Part shown: positions 26,946 through 35,855 of the stretch, piece after piece
Layout: each line of letters opens with the position of its first letter
How positions within the stretch are numbered: position 1 is the first letter of the stretch
Assembly: GCF_032399705.1 (NCBI RefSeq)
Contig: NZ_CP135922.1
Coordinates: forward strand, 4,774,001-4,838,000
Direction of reading: 5' to 3'
Length of the DNA: 64,000 nt
Origin: Paenibacillus sp. BIC5C1
GTDB taxonomy: Bacteria; Bacillota; Bacilli; Paenibacillales; Paenibacillaceae
The notes under the pieces: model-generated
What the model saw: the letters and a program-made list of their open reading frames with translations, nothing else
Told to the model about the DNA's origin: nothing
Databases searched by the model: none
Program-made: the position numbers and the translations under genes

Positions 26946-28301
26946 ATGAAATTATTCCCTATTACTTCTGCTCATGCCTCATCTCAACGTTCGCTGAAAT
27001 CGAAAATGACTCACATCTGCCTAAGTGCCGCGTTCCCTCTATTATTGCTCGGCGGTGGATCCGCTGGTGCGGCGGAATTGATCGATAACGGACTGCAAAA
27101 TCCCTCTGATTCTGTGGCTGCCTCCAGTATCGCACTCGCTGCAGGTGATCTATATGTCGCTCCTGGCGGCTCGGCTAGCAATCCCGGAACCCTCGCGAGT
27201 CCTACGTCACTGGCTAACGCGTTGACCCAGATTGCACCGGGTAAAACAATATATCTGCGCGGTGGCACCTACAGCTTCTCGGAAACGGTTACGATTGAGC
27301 GAGGCAACAGTGGTACATCAGGACAACGCAAAAATCTGGTGGCGTACGGATCGGAAAAGCCTGTCTTTGATTTCTCGGCACAAGCCTTCGCCTCCACCAA
27401 TCGTGGGCTGCAAATGTTCGGAGACTACTGGCTCGTCAAAGGGCTTGAAGTGAAGGGTGCGGGCGACAACGGTATCTTTATCGGGGGCAGTTACAACCGT
27501 TTGGAGCAGATCGAAGCCCATCACAACCGGGATACCGGCATTCAACTCGGACGCTATGCCTCTACTGCCGCCAAGAATGATTGGCCTGCTTATAACGAAA
27601 TTATCCGCTCCTATTCCCATGATAACTATGATCCGGATGACGGAGAAGATGCAGACGGCTTTGCTGCCAAATTGACGGTAGGCCCAGGCAACCTGTTCGA
27701 TGGTTGTATCGCCGCCTATAATGTGGACGATGGTTGGGATCTGTATAGCAAAACAGACACAGGTGCCATTGGCGTCGTGACGATCCGCAACAGCATCTCC
27801 CATCACAACGGGCAGACTTCGGATGGTACATCCACCACCAATAGTGACGGTAACGGCTTCAAACTGGGCGGCGAGAAAATCGCAGTGAATCACATCGTTG
27901 AGAACAGTATTGCGTTTAATAACAAAAAGCACGGCTTCACCTATAACAGCAATCCCGGTTCCATTCAGATGAAAAACAATACGTCCTGGCAAAATGGTCA
28001 AAGCAACTTCGCCTTTGATGTAGGCACACATATCTTCACCAACAACCTGTCCTTCGAAGGCGGCGCCAGCGACAAAACCAGTGGAACCGACGTTAGCAGC
28101 ACCAACGTCTGGTGGAAGAACAAGAAAAGCGTCAACGACAAAGGCCTACTCGCCAGCGCAGCCGACTTTGTCTCGCTTGTGCCATCGGTGACACGTAGCG
28201 CGGACGGAACGCCTGTCTTGGGAAATTTCCTGAAGCTTGCCACAGGCAGTGATCTGATCGGCTCGGGTACTCCATCGGGTACGAATATTGGGGCGCGGTA
28301 G
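26946..28301 (+). CDS. Secreted pectate lyase, polysaccharide lyase family 9
   Basis: 451-residue exported right-handed beta-helix enzyme that cleaves pectate by beta-elimination. The N-terminus (about 1-40) has a basic segment, the hydrophobic stretch CLSAAFPLLLLGGGSAGA and a likely signal cleavage site after AGAA. The core starts with LYVAPGGSASNPGT and IYLRGGTYSF. The PL9 calcium and catalytic region is DPDDGEDADGFAAKL followed by VDDGWDLYSK and DGNGFKLGG. I start at ATG 26946 with AAGGAGG upstream; the frame opens earlier but without a usable start. Monocistronic, with a cre site before it and a terminator after it. Confidence 0.9.
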   Translation: MKLFPITSAHASSQRSLKSKMTHICLSAAFPLLLLGGGSAGAAELIDNGLQNPSDSVAASSIALAAGDLYVAPGGSASNPGTLASPTSLANALTQIAPGKTIYLRGGTYSFSETVTIERGNSGTSGQRKNLVAYGSEKPVFDFSAQAFASTNRGLQMFGDYWLVKGLEVKGAGDNGIFIGGSYNRLEQIEAHHNRDTGIQLGRYASTAAKNDWPAYNEIIRSYSHDNYDPDDGEDADGFAAKLTVGPGNLFDGCIAAYNVDDGWDLYSKTDTGAIGVVTIRNSISHHNGQTSDGTSTTNSDGNGFKLGGEKIAVNHIVENSIAFNNKKHGFTYNSNPGSIQMKNNTSWQNGQSNFAFDVGTHIFTNNLSFEGGASDKTSGTDVSSTNVWWKNKKSVNDKGLLASAADFVSLVPSVTRSADGTPVLGNFLKLATGSDLIGSGTPSGTNIGAR

Positions 28302-28340
28302 GTTAGTTAGACAGCTGTAGTTGAAAAGTTCAGGATTAAA

Positions 28341-28397
28341 CACAAAATCCCCTTTCCATTCCAGTCTGATTGCTGGTGATGGATTAGGGGATTTGTG
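28341..28397 (+). terminator. Terminator of the pectate lyase gene
   Basis: CACAAAATCCCCT / AGGGGATTTGTG stem with a long loop, about 40 bases after the stop codon. Confidence 0.8.
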
Positions 28398-28515
28398 GTT
28401 TTAAAATGATCGGGCAGTCACAGTGCTAGTTGCTTATGTTTTTGGCTTTTGTGGGCCTGGTTTTAAAAAGTGAAATCTGCCCTGCTCGCTTCTAGGTAAG
28501 GCTAATCATTTGCGC

Positions 28516-28797
28516 TCATGTTCTGCACAAAACCTCGATCATCAACCTACCGCCTGTACGGAAACCTTGCTCAAACGCTGCTTCCACGTACATGGACGTC
28601 GATTGCCCAATTAAGTCTACCAATTCTTCCAATGCATCATATTCATTCTCGCTATGCTATATCTTATAGTTCTGCATAAGATCCGAGATCCGACGATTGA
28701 TCTTCTGATACTAGGCATGCTCAGGATGAATCGACTCGTCCAACCGCAGATTCCCGTGAAACAAATCTTCGATCAGGTTTGGCATGTTATCCTTCAT
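28516..28797 (-). pseudogene. DUF6809-like small protein gene with two in-frame TAG stops
   Basis: A 94-codon frame from ATG 28797 to TGA 28516 with GAGGTGACC upstream. Read through two TAG codons (codon 29 and about codon 46), it gives MPNLIEDLFHGNLRLDES, then YQKINRRISDLMQNYK, EYDALEELVDLIGQS and FEQGFRTGGRLMIEVL. This fits the short helical DUF6809 family common in Paenibacillus. The frame and start signals are intact, so the loss is recent, or the stops are suppressed. Function of the family is unknown. The flanks 28398-28515 and 28798-29017 hold nothing clear. Confidence 0.65.
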
Positions 28798-29017
28798 AGT
28801 AAGGTCACCTCAGGAAAATTGTACATGAAGGAAATTAGCAAGGTGAGCTTTTAGCGGGAAATCCGCTAGTATTGTTTTATCGTTTATAAATAGGTTGAGT
28901 CGAAGTATAAATTGATCATTTTTCTGTATTCTAAACAACTCCTAGATAAGGTGTTACGAAGAATTAGAATATTGAAAGGCAATAATTTAAAAATCTAAGC
29001 CTCGTTGTAAGACCTGG

Positions 29018-29770
29018 CTATTTCTCCTCTGAATATATAAATACATAATTACCTTCATCCGACTTCTCTTCTGAAAAAACAAAGTCTAACCGATCAAAGT
29101 TTCTAATATCCTTCACATCTGTAATCTTACGCTCTGCCATATACCGTACCATCTCACCTCTAGCCATTTTGGCCCGCGTTGCCTTTTCAACAAGCTTCCC
29201 ATCGACCATTTGTCCAAATACACAAGTAATCAACCGGGTTTCCTCCTTCAGAAAAGGAGTGATGTTTTTGCTATACTCTTTGGAAGCCAGATTCAGAATA
29301 CAGTCGCTTTCCGATTGAAGCTGATCCGCCAATTTGCTACCCCAGAACTGATAAAGGGATTTGAAGCCCGGACCTTGCAGCTTGCCCTGCATCTCCAACC
29401 GATAAGGGGTAACTCCATCCAAAGGCCGTAACATGCCATAAAAACCGGATAATATGCGTAAATGCTGCTGAAGATACGCCAGTTCTTCATTTTGAAAAAC
29501 ACCCAGAGCCATATATTGATACTGAATGCCCTCATAGGCATAGATGGCTGGCGTAAGATTTGCTTTTATATCCATATTCCGAATCCGCTCCACGTTCTGT
29601 TCGGCGATTGCATCGTTACACTTCCACATCGCTTTAAGTTCGTCATAGGATAACTTTTGAAGCAGACTCAACAGCTGTTCTGACTCGTTTATAAACTGCG
29701 GCATCTGCGCAATAGCCATAAGATCGGTATCAATCTTCATCTTTTTAGCTGGTGATATGATAATTCTCAT
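29018..29770 (-). CDS. yaaA: Peroxide stress protein YaaA
   Basis: YaaA/DUF328 protein of 250 residues, the normal length. E. coli YaaA lowers free iron and protects DNA from hydrogen peroxide; it binds DNA. Hallmarks seen: IISPAKKM at the N-terminus, AIYAYEGIQYQYM, LRILSGFYGMLRPLDGVTPYRLEM and NLASKEYSK. AAGGA lies about 12 bases upstream of the ATG. It is about 120 bases downstream of the terminator of the SPFH gene and appears to be its own unit. Confidence 0.93.
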   Translation of the reverse strand: MRIIISPAKKMKIDTDLMAIAQMPQFINESEQLLSLLQKLSYDELKAMWKCNDAIAEQNVERIRNMDIKANLTPAIYAYEGIQYQYMALGVFQNEELAYLQQHLRILSGFYGMLRPLDGVTPYRLEMQGKLQGPGFKSLYQFWGSKLADQLQSESDCILNLASKEYSKNITPFLKEETRLITCVFGQMVDGKLVEKATRAKMARGEMVRYMAERKITDVKDIRNFDRLDFVFSEEKSDEGNYVFIYSEEK

Positions 29771-29888
29771 CGTGCTGATCCATCCTTAATCTACCGTTGT
29801 TTTTGTCGTTATTCATTGTACAGGATCGGCTAGGTAAATCCAATGTCAGGGCTTAACTAAATCCCTCATGGTACCTTGTAAAGACTCA

Positions 29889-29930
29889 AAAATGAACAAG
29901 TCAGCCCACCATTGGACCGGCTTGTTCATT
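29889..29930 (-). terminator. Terminator of the SPFH operon
   Basis: AATGAACAAG / CTTGTTCATT perfect stem, followed on the minus strand by TTTTTGAG. Confidence 0.85.
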
Positions 29931-29984
29931 GGAATTCAACACATTAAATTGTTGAGAAAGCAAGGCTCGCATTTCAGACCGCAA

Positions 29985-30863
29985 TTAGGGAGATACGCTT
30001 CCCGCCCCGCTGTTTTGCTCTACTTTAGTACCCGGCAATTGAATCATTGGCGTATTGGACCCACTTACATATGGAAGGGCTCCATCCCATTTCTTAATGG
30101 TTTCATATTCAACGAGTTGACTCGATAGAGATTGTTGAAGCTCTTTATTCGCTTTAGCCTGACCTTCTGCTTCAATTAATAGTTTGTCTGCATTACCTTG
30201 TGCTTCCACACGCTTGCGTTCTGCTTCTTTCTTGGCGATCTCAAGTTCAGTCGTTTTACGTTCCAGTTCTTGAGAAGCTTCGACACGCTTATCGATGGCT
30301 TCCTGAGTCTTAGCATCTGGTTGAGGAACACCTACAGTAACGTTCGATACAATAAAGCCTAACTCTTTAACGTCATCAGAAAAACGTTGCTGGACGTCCA
30401 CTCCTGCATCGGATGACTTTTCACCATACACATCAATGACTGTAAACTTGGAGATACCTTTACGAGCTGCGTCACGGAAACGTGTTTTGAGATATGTATC
30501 CTCAATTTCTTGAATGCTAATTGGCCCAAATGTATTAAAGATAGAAGATACTTTACTTGGTTCGACTTGGTAGTTGTAAGCAAAATCGATTGTGATGTTT
30601 TTCCCGTCAGAAGTAGCAATCTGAATATCTTTGTATTCAACCGTTTGAATTCGGATCGGATATTTCGTCACTTTATCAAACGCTCCAACGAGTTTCCATC
30701 CTTGACTCAGTGTACTATCTTTTACGCCTCCATTGGGTGAATATACGACCCCAACATATCCGTTAGGAATTCGTGTGACAAAGAAGGTCACCAGTAACAC
30801 TCCCACGATAATAACCAATGCAACCGTGATCGCCCCTACCCTATACGTCTTTGAATTTTTCAT
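29985..30863 (-). CDS. SPFH/prohibitin-family membrane protein
   Basis: 292-residue prohibitin-like protein. One N-terminal transmembrane segment (about 8-31, ITVALVIIVGVLLVTFFV) is followed by the SPFH domain (NGYVGVVYSPNGGVKDSTLSQGWK onward). A long charged coiled coil (about 195-250, ELERKTTELEIAKKEAERKR) follows, then a short tail. Such proteins form large rings that organise membrane domains and proteases. I start at ATG 30863 because AGGAG is 7 bases upstream. It overlaps the upstream small membrane gene by 23 bases, so the two are coupled. Confidence 0.9.
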   Translation of the reverse strand: MKNSKTYRVGAITVALVIIVGVLLVTFFVTRIPNGYVGVVYSPNGGVKDSTLSQGWKLVGAFDKVTKYPIRIQTVEYKDIQIATSDGKNITIDFAYNYQVEPSKVSSIFNTFGPISIQEIEDTYLKTRFRDAARKGISKFTVIDVYGEKSSDAGVDVQQRFSDDVKELGFIVSNVTVGVPQPDAKTQEAIDKRVEASQELERKTTELEIAKKEAERKRVEAQGNADKLLIEAEGQAKANKELQQSLSSQLVEYETIKKWDGALPYVSGSNTPMIQLPGTKVEQNSGAGSVSP

Positions 30864-30999
30864 CTGCATTCTCCTCTTGTTTGAATTTATCGTACTTTTT
30901 CAGAATTCTACTACCTATTTTATTGAATAGCGGGATCATTAATGCCCATAGAATAAATGCTAGGATCAATATTAAAATGATTCCCCCAATAAATGGCAT
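30841..30999 (-). CDS. Small single-span membrane protein coupled to the SPFH gene
   Basis: 52 residues: one N-terminal transmembrane segment (about 4-26, GGIILILILAFILWALMIPL), then a Lys/Glu-rich cytosolic tail. GGGAGGA precedes ATG 30999; the longer frame from 31050 has no better signals. The gene overlaps the start of the SPFH gene by 23 bases. Probably a partner or assembly factor of the SPFH protein; no family was recognised. Confidence 0.7.
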   Translation of the reverse strand: MPFIGGIILILILAFILWALMIPLFNKIGSRILKKYDKFKQEENADEKFKDV

Positions 31000-31213
31000 A
31001 TTCGTCCTCCCCTCTATGGATGTAACCAAGCACAAATTTATAAATTGCAACTAATTATATCCTTCTTTATATATACTTTGTAAAATCGTATTCGGTTTCA
31101 ATGGTATTCAGACACCATTCTAATATTCTTCTATCGCTGTAGATTGAAAAGAGGGACATACAAAGGCGGAAGATTTCCCCACTTTCCTCGTCTGCACAAC
31201 CAAAATATAAAAG

Positions 31214-31258
31214 AAACCCCGGTAGCACGTCTGCATTCAGCAGCGTTCAGCCGAGGTT
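31214..31258 (-). terminator. Terminator of the SleB-type gene
   Basis: AACCTCGG / CCGGGGTT stem on the minus strand with inner pairing, followed by TTTCTTTT, 45 bases after the stop codon. Confidence 0.75.
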
Positions 31259-31302
31259 CATCATTATATTTCAATTATTAAAAAATATATTTCTACTTAA
31301 AC

Positions 31303-32400
31303 TCATCTCGTAAAATCATGCTGCCCAATCGTCAGCAGCGTTGGTCTGCTCTTACTCCACAAGGACGTCGCAATCTTCGGATTGTAGTAATACAGCGCTC
31401 CATTCGTGGGATCAGTACCATTCAAGGCTTTTCGAGCTGCCTTATAAGAGGTCGCCGTCGGCTTGGTATTAAACTGCCCATCGTCTATGGCCGTGAACTG
31501 CCCTTTTTGGAAAATCACTTTCGGGATTGATGACGGGAATGCATTTGAATGCACTCGGTTTAAGACGACCGCACCTACGGCAACCTGTCCTTCAAAGGAT
31601 TCTCCGCGTGCTTCCCCATGAATCAGCTTCGCGAGCTGGCGCAGTGTATTACCTTGGGCTGCAGCCTTCTTGTTCAGTCTATTTAATGTTGCCGGGCCTG
31701 CAATCCCATCCGCACTCAGCCCCTGAGCCTGCTGGAACTTACGGACAGCGCCTTTGGTAATAGAACCGTAATATCCGGTTAATCCAGCCTTAAAATACCC
31801 CAGTTCGTTTAATTGCTCCTGCAATTGCAGCACATGTTCACCGCGAACGCCCTGCTCCAGTTTCTGTGCTCCAGCTGACGGAGCTGCCATTGTCAGTCCC
31901 AGAGCCATTGCAAAAGCACCGAGAAACACACTGACTCGTCCTGCTCTTTTGCCAGCCTTTTCCCCCCTGCGATGGGTGACTTTCCGACTGACGGTAATAG
32001 GCTCCATGTGGTCAGTGCTTGTGTGCATATCTTGCAGATCAAGCTTCTCATCCCCGCGATCTAATCTAAATTCTTCATCAAGGCTGTACATATAGCTCGT
32101 CATCTTCATCTGTTTCATTTCTCTCATCTCTTTAACAGGAGTAAGATCAATCACATCGTATCTCCCGCTTATCTCACTTATCCTATCATTGCCATTATAA
32201 CTGTACATCACATTCATCCCCACATTATCAGTCACACGTATTACTTCACACACGCCATTCTGTCCACTCATCATATACTTTTCATTCATTCTATTCTTGT
32301 CACTTATTCTATTCTGCTCATTCATCATATTCTCTGCATTCGCTTCGCTCAATTCATTCATTTCACGGGTCTGATGCATTTTAATATTGTTCTTCATCAT
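31303..32400 (-). CDS. SleB-type cell wall hydrolase with a long N-terminal extension
   Basis: 365 residues. The C-terminal about 110 residues are a Hydrolase_2/SleB lytic transglycosylase-type domain (AKLIHGEARGE with presumed catalytic Glu263, VGAVVLNRVHS, ALYYYNP). A peptidoglycan-binding domain (about 182-244, LQEQLNELGYFKAGLTG) precedes it. Unusually, the hydrophobic export signal (VSVFLGAFAMALGLTMAA) lies at about 156-178, behind a Met/Asn/Glu-rich extension of about 150 residues. The start at ATG 32400 is supported by GGAGGT 8 bases upstream. A start at Met132 (MEPITVSRK) would give a normal signal peptide but has no clear ribosome-binding site. Role: spore cortex or cell-wall degradation. 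Confidence 0.85.
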   Translation of the reverse strand: MMKNNIKMHQTREMNELSEANAENMMNEQNRISDKNRMNEKYMMSGQNGVCEVIRVTDNVGMNVMYSYNGNDRISEISGRYDVIDLTPVKEMREMKQMKMTSYMYSLDEEFRLDRGDEKLDLQDMHTSTDHMEPITVSRKVTHRRGEKAGKRAGRVSVFLGAFAMALGLTMAAPSAGAQKLEQGVRGEHVLQLQEQLNELGYFKAGLTGYYGSITKGAVRKFQQAQGLSADGIAGPATLNRLNKKAAAQGNTLRQLAKLIHGEARGESFEGQVAVGAVVLNRVHSNAFPSSIPKVIFQKGQFTAIDDGQFNTKPTATSYKAARKALNGTDPTNGALYYYNPKIATSLWSKSRPTLLTIGQHDFTR

Positions 32401-32550
32401 TCCATTAACCTCCACTTTTCTGAATCCAGATCCCACTTCTTCCCCCTGAATCCTCACGGCCCTACATCCCGAGTGTCATTATAGGATATCAAAAAAGTGA
32501 CGTCTATCGGACCGATGGCGCAGGCGAAAATCCACTCCAGACACAGCAAA

Positions 32551-32591
32551 AAGAGGCATGAGCCCATGGTCACGCCATAGTCATGCCTCTT
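32551..32591 (-). terminator. Terminator of the NiaP-like transporter gene
   Basis: AAGAGGCATGA / TCATGCCTCTT perfect 11-bp stem, preceded by an A-run that gives a T-run on the minus strand. Confidence 0.85.
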
Positions 32592-32678
32592 CTTGTATCA
32601 ACCATCTGCCGCTCGTCTAGCCCATCATTTCCGTAGGCAGGTTGACCCGTACAAAAGTTGCGTTGTATTTATTGACAT

Positions 32679-33896
32679 TTATTCAGCCAATTCCAGACCC
32701 TTGGTTTCCCGGCCCAGGAACAGCACAGCCGCTGCCCCAATAAGAATGGTCACGAAGAAAATCGTGAAAATCAGGCTGATTGCAACCTCACGCTGAACCA
32801 ACATACCCACCATTAATGGAGCAAGCACGCCCCCAATTCGGCCTACCGATGTGGCAAGACCCACACCTGTTGAACGAACAGAAGTGGGGTATAATTCCGG
32901 ACTATATGCGTACAGACCGCCCCAAGCTCCCAGATTGAAGAAGGAAAGACAGATCCCTGCGGTCAGAATCGTCGCTTCCGTTGTTGCCAGTCCAAAAGCA
33001 ATCGCACTTACTGCTGTCAATGTAAGATAAACGACAAGTACAAATTTGCGGCCAAACCGCTCAATGAAGTACGCCGCCGTGAAGTAACCTGGCAGCTGTG
33101 CGATCGTCATAATCAGCACGTACTGAAAGCTTTTGACCAGTGTAAAGCCTTTTGCCATAACAACCGAAGGTAGCCACAAGAACATGCCATAATAAGAGAA
33201 AATGACGGTAAACCACAAGATCCAGAGCATCAACGTTGTACGGCGATGAGGTGCTGACCATACCGTCGCAACCTTTTCTCGGAACGTGATTTTCTTAATC
33301 TTGGTATTGTTCTTGTAACGAGGTGGGTCCTGAATGGCACGGCGCAGATACAGCGCATAGAACGCCGGAACGGCACCAATGGCAAAAGCAATTCTCCAGC
33401 CATATTCCGGGATAACAAAGTTGGCAATGAGTGCTGATACAATCCAGCCACCTGCCCAGAAGCTCTCCAGCAGTACAACTGCACGTCCACGTTCTGCCGT
33501 AGGCATCGACTCCGATACCAACGTAGATGCAACGGGCAGCTCCCCGCCGAGGCCAATACCTGCAATCAGACGCAGTACACACAACACGGCGAATCCGGTC
33601 GCCAATGCTGACAGGCCACTAGCAATCGTAAATACCAGCAGAGTCCACATCAAAATGGCCTTTCGGCCGAAACGGTCCGCAAGTGCCCCCGCAAGCAATG
33701 CACCTAGCGCCATACCGATGGAGTTGATACTCGTAAGCACCCCAACTTGTCCCGGACTGAGACTCCATTCCTTGGCGAGTGCAGCCACGATGAAGGAAAT
33801 CATGCCGACTTCCATGGCATCAAACAGCCAGCTCATGCCAGCACTGAACAGCAGCTTGCGCTGCTTGGGATTCCGCAATACTTCCAGTTTGCTCAT
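32679..33896 (-). CDS. niaP: MFS transporter, NiaP (niacin permease)-like
   Basis: 405-residue major facilitator with 12 hydrophobic helices. The sequence closely follows what I know of B. subtilis NiaP (YceI): the N-terminal SWLFDAMEVGMISFIVAAL, GRKAILMWTLLVF, GLGGELPVASTLVSE, FSYYGMFLWLPSV and the C-terminal FFNLGAWGGLYAYSPELYPT. Expected substrate is nicotinate or a related acid; specificity is an inference. GGGAG precedes the ATG. A single gene with its own terminator; no NAD-biosynthesis gene is adjacent. Confidence 0.85.
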   Translation of the reverse strand: MSKLEVLRNPKQRKLLFSAGMSWLFDAMEVGMISFIVAALAKEWSLSPGQVGVLTSINSIGMALGALLAGALADRFGRKAILMWTLLVFTIASGLSALATGFAVLCVLRLIAGIGLGGELPVASTLVSESMPTAERGRAVVLLESFWAGGWIVSALIANFVIPEYGWRIAFAIGAVPAFYALYLRRAIQDPPRYKNNTKIKKITFREKVATVWSAPHRRTTLMLWILWFTVIFSYYGMFLWLPSVVMAKGFTLVKSFQYVLIMTIAQLPGYFTAAYFIERFGRKFVLVVYLTLTAVSAIAFGLATTEATILTAGICLSFFNLGAWGGLYAYSPELYPTSVRSTGVGLATSVGRIGGVLAPLMVGMLVQREVAISLIFTIFFVTILIGAAAVLFLGRETKGLELAE

Positions 33897-34010
33897 GTCT
33901 TATAGCTCCCTTGATCTCTATGTAGTCATTCTGACACTAAACCATTATTATGCAGAATGATCCAGAAATCAATGTAAAATACGCATATCCGTTGATCTTC
34001 TTCACATACC

Positions 34011-34826
34011 TTACCCCTTGAGTGAACCCGCTGTCAGACCTGCAACAAAATAACGCTGAAGCAGAATGAACAGCACGATCATCGGAATAGCCGTTACCAG
34101 CACACCGGTGAGCATCATCGGATAGTTTGTCACGTATTCTCCGCGGAACTGCATGAGTGCGAGTGGTAACGTCAGCTTGGACTTACTGCTGAGCATTAGC
34201 ATCGGAATGAGCAAATCATTCCACACCATCACGAGCAGGAACGTCGCTGTAGCTGCCAAAGAAGGTGCGGCGAGTGGCAAAGCAATCCGCGTGTAGAGTC
34301 TCCACTCATTCGCGCCATCCATACTGCCCGCTTCCAGAATTTCCGCATTGAGCATACGCATGAAGCCTGTCAGCATAAATACGGAGACCGGCATCAACAT
34401 GGCGGCTGATACTACAATGAGTCCTGTCAGACTGTCCGACCACCCGAGCGTACGCGTGAGGGAATAGATCGGCAGCATGCTTACTTGGGAAGGAACGATC
34501 AGACCTGCCACAAACAAGGCAAACACGATTTTGCCCACACTGCCGCCCCAGCGAACAATGGCATAAGCAATCATGCTGCTAAGCAGCAGCTCAATCGCAA
34601 CCGTGCCCAGCGTGACGACCAGACTGTTCCCGAAATACTGCCACATCGGCTGGTTGCGGAACATGCCCGTGAGATTATCCCACGTAAACGGGTCCGGCCA
34701 GCTAAATGGACTGATGAAGAAGTTGCTGCTTGTTTTGAACGAAGATACAAATACAAAGTACAGCGGCACGATAATCAATAGGGCGTACACCAATAGGATC
34801 AGTCGATTGAACCATTTTAAAACCAT
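34011..34826 (-). CDS. Carbohydrate ABC transporter permease (MalG type)
   Basis: 271-residue inner-membrane subunit of a CUT1 sugar importer, with six predicted helices. The conserved cytoplasmic EAA loop, EAGSMDGANEWRLYTRIALP, contacts the ATPase. It is the last gene of a three-gene set (binding protein, MalF-type and MalG-type permeases) and lies 153 bases after the MalF-type gene, an unusually wide gap in which I saw no feature. No ATPase gene is adjacent; such systems commonly share an MsmX-type ATPase encoded elsewhere. Confidence 0.93.
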   Translation of the reverse strand: MVLKWFNRLILLVYALLIIVPLYFVFVSSFKTSSNFFISPFSWPDPFTWDNLTGMFRNQPMWQYFGNSLVVTLGTVAIELLLSSMIAYAIVRWGGSVGKIVFALFVAGLIVPSQVSMLPIYSLTRTLGWSDSLTGLIVVSAAMLMPVSVFMLTGFMRMLNAEILEAGSMDGANEWRLYTRIALPLAAPSLAATATFLLVMVWNDLLIPMLMLSSKSKLTLPLALMQFRGEYVTNYPMMLTGVLVTAIPMIVLFILLQRYFVAGLTAGSLKG

Positions 34827-34979
34827 ATGAACCCCCTCCCTTCTTGTATAAGTCTTTTAGGTCTGTTCAGGCATCGTTCTCATTCAAGTTTTCTGCCCTC
34901 GTTTAATCATTCGTTGAACAACTAACATACTCACGATTCACGACTCACCTATCCAAGCACATCTCCATCTGTCTACCCC

Positions 34980-35852
34980 TTAATAGCTTACCCGGTCGGC
35001 ACGCAGCGCCTTGAACTGCAATAACGTCAGCAAAGCGAGCAGAACCAGGAAGATCATCGAACCCGCAGAAGCGAGGCCAAATGAGTAGCTGCCAAAGGCG
35101 GTATGATAGATATATGTGGTCAAAATTTCAGTAGCATAGTTCGGGCCTCCGTCCGTCATCGTGAAAATGAGATCAAAAGCTTTGAACGATTGAATCGTGG
35201 TATAGGCCACGACAATCGTTGCCGAAGGTGCAAGCAGCGGCCAGGTCACGGTACGGAATACCTGCCATTTGCTGCCGCCATCCATACGTGCTGCTTCATA
35301 CAGCTCCGCCGGAATGCCTTGCAGACCTGCGATAAACACGATCATCATCTGTCCGGCATGTGCCCAGACCTGTACCGCGGCAATGGAGTAGATGGCGATC
35401 TTCGGATCACCAATCCAGTTGTGGGCCATGCTCCCCATACCTGCCTCTTTCAATCCATAGTTAATCAGTCCGATCGAAGGATCGTACATAAAAGCCCAGA
35501 TCAAACCCACCGATACGGAGGACAGAATCGCAGGCAGAAAATAGAGCGCCCGGAGCGCGATGCGTGTCTTTGTGTTACGTACCAGAAGCAGCGCCAGAAC
35601 AAGTGAAATAAAGGTTTGCGCAATGACAACCGTTAACATGAACTCCACGTTGTTGCCAAAAGCTTTGCGAAACACGATGCTGCTGAGACTGTCCTTGTAA
35701 TTATCCAGCCCTACAAATGCATACGACGGGGATACCCCGTCCCAATCCGTAAAGGAGTAGAACAGCCCCGTCAATGTAGGAAATACGAACAGTGCAACGT
35801 ACAGCAGCAACCCGGGTAACAAAAACAGGGATAGCTGAATACGGTTCTTCAT
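34980..35852 (-). CDS. Carbohydrate ABC transporter permease (MalF type)
   Basis: 290-residue membrane subunit of the same CUT1 importer. Six helices; the N-terminal LPGLLLYVALFVFPTLTGLFYSF and the EAA loop ELYEAARMDGGSKWQVFRTV are typical, followed by the IQSFKAFDLIFTMTDGGP signature. Its start lies 3 bases after the stop of the binding-protein gene, so it is in the same operon. Confidence 0.94.
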   Translation of the reverse strand: MKNRIQLSLFLLPGLLLYVALFVFPTLTGLFYSFTDWDGVSPSYAFVGLDNYKDSLSSIVFRKAFGNNVEFMLTVVIAQTFISLVLALLLVRNTKTRIALRALYFLPAILSSVSVGLIWAFMYDPSIGLINYGLKEAGMGSMAHNWIGDPKIAIYSIAAVQVWAHAGQMMIVFIAGLQGIPAELYEAARMDGGSKWQVFRTVTWPLLAPSATIVVAYTTIQSFKAFDLIFTMTDGGPNYATEILTTYIYHTAFGSYSFGLASAGSMIFLVLLALLTLLQFKALRADRVSY

Positions 35853-35855
35853 CGT

